Source: Lamellibrachia columna | Lineage: Eukaryota; Annelida; Polychaeta; Sabellida; Siboglinidae | Direction of reading: 5' to 3' | Length of the DNA: 64,000 nt | Assembly: GCA_963662155.1 (NCBI GenBank) | Contig: OY759270.1 | Span: forward strand, 52,817,374-52,881,373 | Shown here: positions 12,491-24,100 of the stretch, one piece after another | Layout: each line of letters begins with the position of its first letter | Position numbering within the stretch: the stretch's first letter is position 1 | The notes under the pieces: generated by a model | Database searches by the model: none | Told to the model about the DNA's origin: nothing | The model's input: the letters and a program-made list of their open reading frames with translations, nothing else | Made by a program: the position numbers and the translations under genes

Positions 12491-13076
12491 TTCTAGTTGC
12501 CATTTCTAGAAATGCTGGTAGGCTTGCATGAGTATGTTTAGTTTCATCAACACGCCTGGACTGCTAATGGCAGGTGGTCAAAGTGCTTCCTATCCAGGAG
12601 GAAACCCTAATGATTTGTGATTACAGTATGTTATCTTGGGAAGTGATGCTCACACCAGGGAAGGAGTAGACTACTTCTATCAGCTGGGCCATCTGAGGAT
12701 ATAGCAGGCTGGGTTGTAAACACGTAAACAACATATTGAACACATTACCAAATGGAAGAACACATTATGTACCAATAATATTGATAAAAGAAAAGCGTTT
12801 CTCCAAAAAACAAACTATAAACTGGTCTATGAATGCACGATTATATATAGAGTAAATTCTACATCCGTAACTTCAGTCTGCTGAAGAAGACTGTGAGATG
12901 CAGTCGAAATATTCAGAACAAACTTCAAGTTTCTTGAGAGGTAATTATGCTTAATATTAATAACCAAGAAACCGGATCATCTATCCATTCAAGGAATAAA
13001 TTCTACATATTTTTTTAAATAGGTCTTTCTTCAATATCATTTTTGTAAAATTGATGTCTTTCTCCAGCTATTCTAC
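12491..13076. other. no supported feature
   Basis: Unique AT-rich sequence between two arrays. TCTGCTGAAGAAGACTGTGA (12886) resembles the decoding text of some invertebrate repeats, but nothing firm. Confidence 0.3.
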
Positions 13077-14537
13077 ATGTTTGTATTTGTACCTGTTGAA
13101 ACGTACTCAAGCACAGATGTACTTGTATTTGTACCTGTTGAAACGTACTCAAGCACAGATGTACTTGTATTTGTACCTGTTGAAACGTACTCAAGCACAG
13201 ATGTACTTGTATTTGTACCTGTTGAAACGTACTCAAGCACAGATGTACTTGTATTTGTACCTGTTGAAACGTACTCAAGCACAGATGTACTTGTATTTGT
13301 ACCTGTTGAAACGTACTCAAGCACACATGTACTTGTATCTGTTGAAACGTACTCAAGCACACATGTTCTTGTATTTGTACCTGTTGAAACGTACTCAAGC
13401 ACAGATGTACTTGTATTTGTACCTGTTGAAACGTACTCAAGCACAGATGTACTTGTATTTGTACCTGTTGAAACGTACTCAAGCACAGATGTACTTGTAT
13501 TTGTACCTGTTGAAACATACTCAAGCACAGATGTACTTGTATTTGTACCTGTTGAAACGTACTCAAGCACAGATGTACTTGTATTTGTACCTGTTGAAAC
13601 GTACTCAAGCACAGATGTACTTGTATTTGTACCTGTTGAAACGTACTCAAGCACACATGTACTTGTATCTGTTGAAACGTACTCAAGCACACATGTTCTT
13701 GTATTTGTACCTGTTGAAACGTACTCAAGCACACATGTACTTGTATTTGTACCTGTTGAAACGTACTCAAGCACACATGTACTTGTATTTGTACCTGTTG
13801 AAACGTACTCAAGCACACATGTACTTGTATTTGTACCTGTTGAAACGTACTCAAGCACAGATGTACTTGTATTTGTACCTGTTGAAACGTACTCAAGCAC
13901 AGATGTACTTGTATTTGTACCTGTTGAAACGTACTCAAGCACAGATGTACTTGTATTTGTACCTGTTGAAACATACTCAAGCACAGATGTACTTGTATTT
14001 GTACCTGTTGAAACGTACTCAAGCACAGATGTACTTGTATTTGTACCTGTTGAAACGTACTCAAGCACAGATGTACTTGTATTTGTACCTGTTGAAACGT
14101 ACTCAAGCACACATGTACTTGTATTTGTACCTGTTGAAACGTACTCAAGCACACATGTACTTGTATTTGTACCTGTTGAAACGTACTCAAGCACACATGT
14201 ACTTGTATCTGTTGAAACGTACTCAAGCACACATGTTCTTGTATTTGTACCTGTTGAAACGTACTCAAGCACAGATGTACTTGTATTTGTACCTGTTGAA
14301 ACATACTCAAGCACAGATGTACTTGTATTTGTACCTGTTGAAACGTACTCAAGCACAGATGTACTTGTATTTGTACCTGTTGAAACGTACTCAAGCACAG
14401 ATGTACTTGTATTTGTACCTGTTGAAACGTACTCAAGCACACATGTACTTGTATTTGTACCTGTTGAAACGTACTCAAGCACAGATGTACTTGTATTTGT
14501 ACCTGTTGAAACGTACTCAAGCACACATGTACTTGCT
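13077..14537. repeat. 42-bp minisatellite with higher-order structure
   Basis: About 35 units of 42 bp (TGTACTTGTATTTGTACCTG, then TTGAAACGTACTCAAGCACA plus GA or CA). Shorter units lacking part of TTTGTACC recur at about 13327, 13667 and 14207, each next to a TTCTTG variant, showing block duplication. Frames on both strands are open for 490-530 codons because 42 is a multiple of three. Confidence 0.95.
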
Positions 14538-14689
14538 CCCACGTATCTTTCCCTTTAACATGTCTAACGTATCTTTCTAACGTATCTTTCCCTGGCTGTC
14601 CACTCCCCTTAGTTCCCATTCCCTCCTATAGGGATTTACCTCGTTAGAGGCAGAATGTACCCCAGTGGACTAGTGGATCTTGGAAAGGG

Positions 14690-14770
14690 GCCCTTAACAA
14701 AAAACCATAGAATTTTTATAGAATATTCTATAGGATTTTTAAGAAAATATTCTAAAGAATTTTCATATAT
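14690..14770. mobile_element. fragment related to the 50249-50606 element
   Basis: It shares CCCTTA, an A-run and ATAGAATTTTTATAGAATAT with the left end of the intron 10 element. No right end is visible. Confidence 0.5.
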
Positions 14771-15064
14771 TTTTTTCAGCTTTTAATTCTGTAGTAACTT
14801 TCAAGAAATACAGGCAAAGGTAGCCAAATAAAGCAGAAGAAAACTGCCTGTAAAAGTTCTACTAACTGTTATGGTCATCATGATTAAATCCAGAGGTGAT
14901 ATTTAGAAGTACTACTAAGAAATCTTAAGGATACATTGCACAACACACTGTAACTCTTAAATGGGGCATTCTGTCTCAGATCAACCAAAGCATGTTGCAC
15001 TCATATTTTTGTACCTTGTACATTGATGTCTTATAAATTATACTAATTTTAACCAACTTGTCTA

Positions 15065-15300
15065 AGTGGCTGTATTTGAGCACTTGTGCAAAAGAACTAA
15101 GTATTTACATACAAATTGTCTCTAATGCCCAAGTATAATGTGAACAAAGGGTAAGTGCCCAAAATTGTATCCATTATTTTTTACGTTTTCATGTGCCAGA
15201 TTGTGAATGCAAAATTTGAGAATGAGAGGGGGAAGGACAATAGGTGTACCGGATGCTAAAAATGGGGAAATTTGTTTTCTTTATTTCCAAAAATTATTAC
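15065..15300. repeat. dispersed repeat, left arm of an inverted pair
   Basis: The complement of 18180-18440 matches it: GCACTTGTGCAAAAG, TAAGTATTTACAT, CAAATTGTCTCT, TATAATGTGAACAA and TGTGAATGCAAAATTTGAGA. The right arm carries about 75 extra bases. The pair brackets the 25-bp array and a LINE remnant. Confidence 0.7.
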
Positions 15301-15655
15301 AGCAGCCTGTATTTCATTGTTGCACCATCCAAACTGTAACCCTCTGTTGTCATGGATACTGTTGTCATGGATACTGGCAATAAACTCTTAGTTTAGTAGG
15401 TGTCTATACTTACTATATTTTCAGAATAGTGATCACCATTTTTCACTGTGCATAGGCCTTTATTATAAAAACACCTTATTTAAATTTCAGGATGGTGTTC
15501 TGCCACATTTTTTTGGGGATGTTTTTGGCCAATTTGTGAGAAGTTTAGGAGAAAACGCCATTATGCCGAACAGGGATTTTCAGCTTCAATAGGAGACACA
15601 AGTAATTCTTGTTTCGAGGCGATAGTTGACAAAATAATGCACTTCCGGCCGTCAA

Positions 15656-17280
15656 GTTGTGCACACCATAACATGTTAAAGTTGAGCACACCATAACATG
15701 TTAAAGTTGAGCACACCATAACATGTTAAAGTTGAGCACACCATAACATGTTAAAGTTGAGCACACCATAACATGTTAAAGATGTGCACACCATAACATG
15801 TTAAAGTTGAGCACACCATAACATGTTAAAGTTGTGCACACCATAACATGTTAAAGTTGTGCACACCATAACATGTTAAAGTTGAGCACACCATAACATG
15901 TTAAAGTTGAGCACACCATAACATGTTAAAGTTGTGCACACCATAACATGTTAAAGTTGTGCACACCATAACATGTTAAAGTTGTGCACACCATAACATG
16001 TTAAAGTTGTGCACACCATAACATGTTAAAGTTGAGCACACCATAACATGTTAAAGTTGAGCACACCATAACATGTTAAAGTTGTGCACACCATAACATG
16101 TTAAAGTTGAGCACACCATAACATGTTAAAGTTGTGCACACCATAACATGTTAAAGTTGAGCACACCATAACATGTTAAAGTTGAGCACACCATAACATG
16201 TTAAAGTTGAGCACACCGTAACATGTTAAAGTTGAGCACACCATAACATGTTAAAGTTGAGCACACCATAACATGTTAAAGTTGAGCACACCATAACATG
16301 TTAAAGTTGTGCACACCATAACATGTTAAAGTTGAGCACACCATAACATGTTAAAGTTGAGCACACCATAACATGTTAAAGTTGAGCACACCATAACATG
16401 TTAAAGATGTGCACACCATAACATGTTAAAGTTGTGCACACTATAACATGTTAAAGTTGTGCACACCATAACATGTTAAAGTTGAGCACACCATAACATG
16501 TTAAAGATGTGCACACCATAACATGTTAAAGTTGTGCACACCATAACATGTTAAAGTTGAGCACACCATAACATGTTAAAGTTGAGCACACCATAACATG
16601 TTAAAGATGTGCACACCATAACATGTTAAAGTTGTGCACACTATAACATGTTAAAGTTGTGCACACCATAACATGTTAAAGTTGTGCACACCATAACATG
16701 TTAAAGTTGAGCACACCATAACATGTTAAAGTTGAGCACACCATAACATGTTAAAGTTGTGCACACCATAACATGTTAAAGTTGTGCACACCATAACATG
16801 TTAAAGTTGAGCACACCATAACATGTTAAAGATGTGCACACCATAACATGTTAAAGATGTGCACACCATAACATGTTAAAGTTGTGCACACCATAACATG
16901 TTAAAGTTGTGCACACCATAACATGTTAAAGTTGTGCACACCATAACATGTTAAAGTTGAGCACACCATAACATGTTAAAGTTGAGCACACCATAACATG
17001 TTAAAGTTGTGCACACCATAACATGTTAAAGTTGAGCACACCATAACATGTTAAAGTTGTGCACACCATAACATGTTAAAGTTGAGCACACCATAACATG
17101 TTAAAGTTGAGCACACCATAACATGTTAAAGTTGAGCACACCATAACATGTTAAAGTTGTGCACACCATAACGTGTTAAAGTTGAGCACACCATAACATG
17201 TTAAAGTTGTGCACACCATAACGTGTTAAAGTTGTGCACACCATAACATGTTAAAGTTGTGCACACCATAACATGTTAAA
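15656..17280. repeat. 25-bp minisatellite, 65 units
   Basis: Exactly 65 units of GTTGAGCACACCATAACATG plus TTAAA. Variation is almost limited to GTTGA / GTTGT / GATGT at the unit start. Each unit contains the perfect palindrome TAACATGTTA. There are no spacers, so it is not CRISPR. Confidence 0.96.
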
Positions 17281-17289
17281 GGTTGTTGT

Positions 17290-17890
17290 TGTTTATCTTT
17301 TATTTTTTAGGATCAACAATGTTACGAAATTGTGTCCCATGGGTACAACACGTGCAGATGTACATATACATACAGTAATATTACAATGAATACAATACAG
17401 AATACAACGTTTTTTTATGTACCCATTATCATCATAATATTATGTAGTGCGTAATTTTGGTGAAAAGTTAGGGTGGCATGATAATGTGCAGTAAATAGTA
17501 TATAAAGATTCCTAATAAAATAATTTCCTACAGGTGTTTATCGAACTTTGTTGCAGATTCAAAGTTTAATGTACGCAGAGCTTTCTTGAATTGTATTTTG
17601 GATGTTAAGTTTACTATGCATTCAGGTAGTATATGCCAGGTAGACACAACTCGATTGCAAACCTTTTTTTTTGTTATATCAAGTCTAAAGGGTGTTGTTT
17701 TAAGCTTAAATCCGTGACCTCTAGTCGAAATTGTGGTATTTATAACAGGGTTATTAACAGAAATGAGGTTATTTTCAGATACATTTACATGTCCATGCAG
17801 GATACTATATATACTATGACCATGTCATTATAAATCCGGCAGAGTTCGAGACTCCCTAGTTTAAGATATTCGAGTCTTTGTATCGAGTCT
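17290..17890 (-). mobile_element. LINE reverse-transcriptase C-terminal fragment
   Basis: On the minus strand, with frameshifts, it reads GSLELCRIYNDMVIVY, SILHGHVNVSENNL, TTISTRGHGFKLK, FRLDITKKKVCNRVVSTWHI, LPECIVNL and QFKKALRTLNF. The pattern RGH..KL....R.DI.K..F.NRVV..WN.LP is typical of the end of CR1/jockey-type LINE ORF2. It directly follows the 25-bp array. A degenerate, dead copy. Confidence 0.7.
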
Positions 17891-18179
17891 TAAGGTATCT
17901 ATGTCATTATGAAACAAACCATTGGTATTAGTACTATCATCACATTTCAATGATAATTGTTTTAATAAATAATAGGAGTAAATGTGTTATTGTTTGTTCT
18001 TTCTGTTTTAATGTGTGTCCAAATATGTTTATGTGAAATGTGACAGTGGGCAGAGTGGCGTTGGGGACCAGAAGTGAGCATCTATGGGTAATTATGTGCA
18101 AATTTGCATAAAACCAGCATGGCGCCAAATGAGACTAGCGTGCCCTATATAACCTACAGGAGACAGAACACCATCCATC

Positions 18180-18440
18180 AAATGATTTCCAAATTTTTTT
18201 GCACCCAGTATACCCATTGTCCTTCCCCTTTCATTCTCAAATTTTGCATTCACAATCTGTACCAATATATCTACATTTTCATCAAATTTCAGATACATAG
18301 CTTGAAAACTTCTCAAGTTAGAGGCACATGAAACCATGAAAAAATAATGGGTACAATTTTGGGCGCATTGTTCACATTATACTAGGGCATTACAGAGACA
18401 ATTTGCATGTAAATACTTAGTCTTTTGCACAAGTGCTTAA
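18180..18440. repeat. dispersed repeat, right arm of an inverted pair
   Basis: Inverted relative to 15065-15300. The minus strand holds a modest open frame (YLKFDENVDILVQIVNAKFE) that may be a fragment of the repeat's former ORF. I do not recognise it. Confidence 0.65.
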
Positions 18441-18531
18441 GTATAGACACTTATTCATTGGTAAAAATTTTAATAAATTATAAGACATCAACATTTTGGC
18501 CATTGGTTGATTTCATATGGAGTGACCCAGG

Positions 18532-18548
18532 TATATATATATATATAA

Positions 18549-18610
<62 letters not shown>
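18532..18610. repeat. (TA)n microsatellite
   Basis: About 78 bp of nearly pure TA next to the SINE. A second TA run (18954-18996) lies on the other side. Confidence 0.95.
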
Positions 18611-18613
<3 letters not shown>

Positions 18614-18635
18614 GTACGTTTATATATATAAAAGT

Positions 18636-18951
18636 ACGTCCTTCTATAGCGTGGTATCCAGTCTGTAGGACCGCTCAAAGCGCTTTACACTTTACCCCCT
18701 GGCAGACCTGTTCATTCCAAGGCCATCTCAACGTCTCTGGGAAGCATTCAGCCACGCTGCAATTGCGCGAAGACTATTCGTTCACATTTCCACCACTGTC
18801 TGTATTGCCAGGTAGTCATTTATACAGCTGAGTGAACTGTGGCAACGTGGGGTGATCAAACTTGCCAAAGGTTTGAAGCAACTGCAGTGGGATTTGAAAC
18901 TGGGTTCTCTCTACTGAGAGTCTGGCCTTCTAACCGGTATGCCATCGCGTC

Positions 18952-18953
<2 letters not shown>
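18636..18953 (-). mobile_element. tRNA-derived SINE
   Basis: On the minus strand the head has an A-box-like TGGCATACCGGTTAG and a B-box-like GTTTCAAATCCC at tRNA-like spacing, followed by an unrelated body that includes AAGCGCTTTACAC on the + strand. TA repeats flank it on both sides. A second copy of the body lies at 32765-32960, which confirms a dispersed family. Confidence 0.75.
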
Positions 18954-18999
<46 letters not shown>

Positions 19000-19071
19000 A
19001 CCCAGGTACATATAATGACCCAAGTACATATAATGACCAAGGTACATATCATAACCCAGGTACATATAATC
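18954..19071. repeat. (TA)n and 18-bp repeat
   Basis: A TA run followed by four units of about 18 bp (AACCCAGGTACATATAAT). A related GACCCAGGTATATATA precedes the left TA run, so the SINE appears to sit inside this simple-repeat tract. Confidence 0.85.
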
Positions 19072-20248
19072 TAGAACTATGTATTCAGAAGTTTTTTTTG
19101 CATTTTACAACAATATTTACATACTTTTCTTACTAGAGGTTGAATCAGTAGTAAAATCAGCTACAGATTTTAGATTGTGTTGTAATCTACTGATTAGATA
19201 AAAACACAAAATATGTCTATTAAAATTTTTTTTTTTCAACATGATTCCATTTCAATAGGGATTCCAAATACAGTGCATCACACAGGCATTGTACCTGCCT
19301 TTCATATAAAAAATAAATTGGAATTTTAGCTCCATGGCCACATAGCATTTTTGGCTGCTAAATATAGGTCACTTTTCACTATCTACCAACTTTGGAGATC
19401 AGAATCTCATAAACAAAGCTAGATAGAAACTTCAAACTTCTCATATACCTACACATTTAGGAGTGTTATTATAGCATATCAGATTAATTTGTGTTCTAAC
19501 ATGTTTTATTGTTGAAATATGGGTCAAAAATCACTCATTTGATAATGCTCTGTGTCTTACGTGTAACTAACTTAGTGGCAGTGATAATTTTATATTAGTA
19601 TTTTTACCATTGCATTGTCTGTTTTAAAATTGCAGTTACTCCTTTTTATTATTATTTTTTATTATTATTATATTTTAATATTACAGAGCTGTAGTACATC
19701 CTTACCTTCAACATTAGGGTGTCCCGCCACAATGCCTACAATCAAGGCCAGTGTATTAAGTGATTGATCGCCACTTTCTCATACAGCAAGTGCATCCAGG
19801 CCTTTATATGGATGTCGGATGTCGCAATGACAATGATATTTGATAGGTTTGTTTATGAGTTGCATATCAGCACCACAGCCTTGCAGGCTGATAGAGGAAC
19901 ATAATATGACATATGAGATGTAGGAGGGGTGCAAGTGGGACCTGGGAGAGGCGGTAGGGAATAGGGAGGGTCAGGGGGGTGGCAACTGGGGGTTCCAGTC
20001 ATCAGTGTTTTCCTGTCAGTTCGCAGAAATGCTACTTTAAACCTATTTCAATTCCCACAACTCATGCCTGGGGCAATCTGCTTCCAAGAAGTTGTGGTTA
20101 GCATCTGGAACAAGTGAGTGAGCTAATTCAGCCAATCAAGAGACTTGCAGCAGAACATGTTTTGACATGAAATTATTCACATTTTAAAGTAAAAAATATT
20201 ACACGTACAGTGTATAAGTTTTTTTAATTAGAACAACAAATATATGTA
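19072..20248. other. no supported gene
   Basis: AT-rich, with a G-rich patch at 19920-19990 (GGGAGGGTCAGGGGGGTGGC). No exon signals. Confidence 0.4.
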
Positions 20249-21182
20249 GGGGACGGCAGTGTTAGTTGAGCCACTGGGTTAGTTGAGCTGCCCATGTTTC
20301 CCAGGAAACTACAGCAGCGACAGTTACATGGTACCACCCAGTGATTGAACATGTTATTAGAACACAATTGACGTATAATAGGTTAAATTTGTCACAATGG
20401 TCTGAACATGTGAGCTAAAAGTATGTTTTTTGATGTTTTTCAAAACTTATAGGAACTGTAATTAATGTCTGCTGGTGTGTAAACTATCAATGCACATGAC
20501 CAGACTTTATTGTCTGTGCACTTACAAATGGTTTAACTATGCACAGAGAAGTAGATTATTTACACCACTTCACGCATTAATGAGAAGTTAATTAAATAAG
20601 CTTAATTGTCAAAATGGGGCTAGTTGAGCCACTCAAGGCCCAAGGGAAGTTTAGTTGAGCAATGGTTAAAGAATGAAGACGAGTATTCTTTACCCCAAAA
20701 TACATCAAGGAATTAATTTTCCGAGCAAATTGGGACATCAGATAGCTAGCTACAAGGCAACATATTAGCATTTAGTTACACTGGTTGCGATTTACCTATA
20801 AGTCTATATTCATTTAGTGTGTTGACTTACTAATTATGCATGTAGACTTGTCAGAGACATGTTGTACCAATTGGGTAGATGTGTTGGTTGAGTTGTTACA
20901 AATTTTTTGTATAAGGCCTACGTAAATTATACAAATAAAGCATTTACACAACTTACACTGCACTGTGACTCAACTTACCAAGTGTTAGTTGAGCCAGCTT
21001 ACCAACCCTATTTGAATCAGCTAGATATAGTTATCTATGCATGCTAGATAAATTATCTTGGTATAAAATTATCTATTAATAATCATAGTTTATGTGAGTA
21101 AAAACAATTTTGACTTATGAATATGATTGCACCCTAGACATCAAAAAGAATGATAAATGGCTCATCTAACACTGACTTCCCC
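20249..21182. mobile_element. inverted-repeat DNA element, 934 bp, family unknown
   Basis: The left end GGGGACGGCAGTGTTAGTTG and the right end (complement) GGGGAAGTCAGTGTTAGATG are imperfect inverted repeats about 26 bp long. The motif GTTAGTTGAGCC and GTTGAGC variants recur inside (20277, 20628, 20650, 20988). No target duplication is clear, and there is no coding capacity. Confidence 0.65.
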
Positions 21183-24100
21183 ATCATGATATATTTTTAC
21201 TTATTTATGTTAAAAATATAAGTCTTATACATGTAATATTTTAAACTTTAAAATGTGAATAATTTCATGTCAAAACAAATATGTATGTATGGGTTTTATC
21301 TGAAAAATGTATTCGTATTTGAAACAATACTGTTTATACATATTTATTTCTGAGTCAAGACAAGCAGTGAAACTAAAGAAGAAGCTATGTATAAGACATG
21401 GGAAACAAAATTCATAATATTTATCAGAAGAGAGGGTGTTGGACCCCCCCCCAACAGCAACAGGATCTTGGTAAATCTGGTAGTCAATATTCAGTTCCCG
21501 CTCTACTAAAGCTACAAGACGTTTTACATTTTTGTCAGGTTGCATTAATTGCTACAGTTCCTGGACACTCTAGTTGTGCTCTGGACTAACAGAACTGGAT
21601 TGTCCAGTTTACCAGAAATTCTATAATATCATTATATGACCAGTCAGTCAGGTCACTGAATGCATAATTTATTGTATCTAAGCATAAATTATGTATGAAT
21701 CTCAATATTGGGTCAGTATTTTTACAGATTACTGTGTAGTGGTCAACATTAAAAAACCTTGCAACTACTAGTAGATATTTGGTTGCTAATTGACAGATCA
21801 CAACTACTACCTGTCAGAAGTAGAAAATAAATCTGTTCTGTGAACTAGGGTTCATGTTTTGTTAAGGCTGTTAGGATACAATCAGTTTGTATAAACATTT
21901 GTACTTTGAAAGCAGTGCGTTGTTGCCACTGCATCAGATTTATATGGCCTTCCTTTAGTCAACCGATCTGTGTTTATAAGCAATGTAATTTTTTTAAACT
22001 TTACTGTGTTGGTAAATGTAAACCATGCTGTTCAACATGCGATTTAAACATATTCAGATGAAAAACATTTTAATTAATCAGATAGCGGTCAATTTATATT
22101 AAATATATTGTAGATCATGAAATTAAAACACACTTGGGGTGGTAAAGATGTATGTAATATGATTGTATATCAACAACAGCAGTGAGATAAACCAGGCTTC
22201 TGTTGATGAAGGCACCAAAACAAGCTTAGTGTATTTTACCACACTGACCTACAGTCAACGTATCAAAGCATCTCTATTGATTTTCCACACCTATTATTAC
22301 TCTCAGGTTGGTCAATGTTAATTGACAATAGATAATTTTGCAGTAAAACAGGTAAGTTATTGGTCATTATGACTGACTGTCACTGGTCAGCCATGACCGG
22401 ACTGAGGTCAGCTATGACCCAAATGCAACCATTGATTTGCTATTAATGTTACGGACAATGTGTTACTTACAGCCACAGCACTTGAGCAATATAACCACTT
22501 CCAATGCCATTCTCTTGAAATCCATTAAGATATTAATTTACAACATGTTTCAGAGCCAATTATCTGGGTTTCATTAGTGACCTACTCTAGTAACTAATAT
22601 CACCCACCTGCATACAACAGTCAATACAACATCTAGTAAGATACAACAATATTAAATATCATTTACTAAATGTTTGCTAGTGATACTTCAACCAAGATAT
22701 GGCTCATAGGCTGGATGGACAGACAATAAACTAAATTAATTATGCCATTCAATACACTGGTAGAGCAAATTTATTCCATTTCGGATTGTAGTAAACATAG
22801 ATATTTTATTTTATATATGGGATTACCAGTAGATTCAACAGAATAAGTGTTGGATATTTTTCAGGCTTCGGTTTTCCCATGAGTCTGTGACTGAGCCTGC
22901 CTGTGCCTCCTTGTTTCACCCTCCAAACCCCTTATACAGCCATTGGTAGGAGTGGCTCCCTACTTTAGAAGACGTAACTGTTCTGAATTTGAACGGGAGT
23001 CCGCTGCACTCCCACCAATTTTCCAAGAAAATCAATGCCTGTTTTTATATAAATGAAAAACACGTTCAGCTTTATAAAAGTGGTGATGTCCTTGAATTGG
23101 TAACACAAGATGTTGTTAATGAAGAAAGAATGTGTGTGGTTGGACCAAGTAACCTCAACTAATAGTGGCCAGTGCGGGCTGTAACCCACAAAACAGGAAT
23201 GTCCTTGATCTAAGGCTGCTAGGTCAAAATAGTCTGGAAACTAAAACTATACACAACAATGACGTGCCGAATCTTTTGTCACACGATGAAACAATCTATG
23301 CCAATGACTTTTGCATTCCATGCTAGTGTTGTGATTACTGTTTAATATCAGTCAGTGTTACTGTTGGTATGCTGTATTCTTTGCTGAAACTAATTCTCCC
23401 AAACTCTCTCATTTGGAGTACAAGTTGTATTTCTGTTGACAATCAATCCCACATTCCGGTTATACACATGCGCCGTCTAGCAACCAAAACCATGACATTT
23501 CGGGTAACGACAATGACTAGTTCAAACTACATCTGTGACATCTCAACTGTAAACGCTTAACAAATCAATAAAAGTATTGATTGAATATAAAATAATTCAA
23601 GATTCTTATTAATTAAAAGGCCTTTTATAAACATGTGGGTCCGTATATGACCTCTACTGTACATGGCTATTCAAGTATTCATATTACTATTTCTCTCTTG
23701 ACTCATAAATCGTATTATACATCCCAACAGTCCAATACAACTGCCTTCAGTGTCAGTATCCAAGAGCAGTCTACACCAACACCTGAAGAATGTGACAAAT
23801 AAAATCAGAGAGATGCCAATAAACCGTATATTTGAATTAAATTGATGCAATACTGGCCAAACACTCTTGTTTTATAAAGCAATATCTAGACAAACAGACA
23901 ATCCACCGTCATTGACAATCTGATGCAATCTTTATGTTGATAAGAGGCAATAATTTATTCGGCTATAGATAGGTGTCCTGATAAAGCCAATCCGGCATCT
24001 CATTGATCAATATTATGGGCCTTTAGAACGCACAACCATTGAATACTGATTCAACATAGAACAAAGTAGAGCTTTTTGTTTCGCTGTTTTCTTAGTGACA

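Noticed and set aside
13015..14619. Open frames of about 490-534 codons on both strands
   Set aside because: Product of a 42-bp period (multiple of three) without stop codons; no start context, no non-repeat domain.
15656..17280. CRISPR-like regular repeat
   Set aside because: Units are contiguous without unique spacers, in an animal genome; it is a minisatellite.
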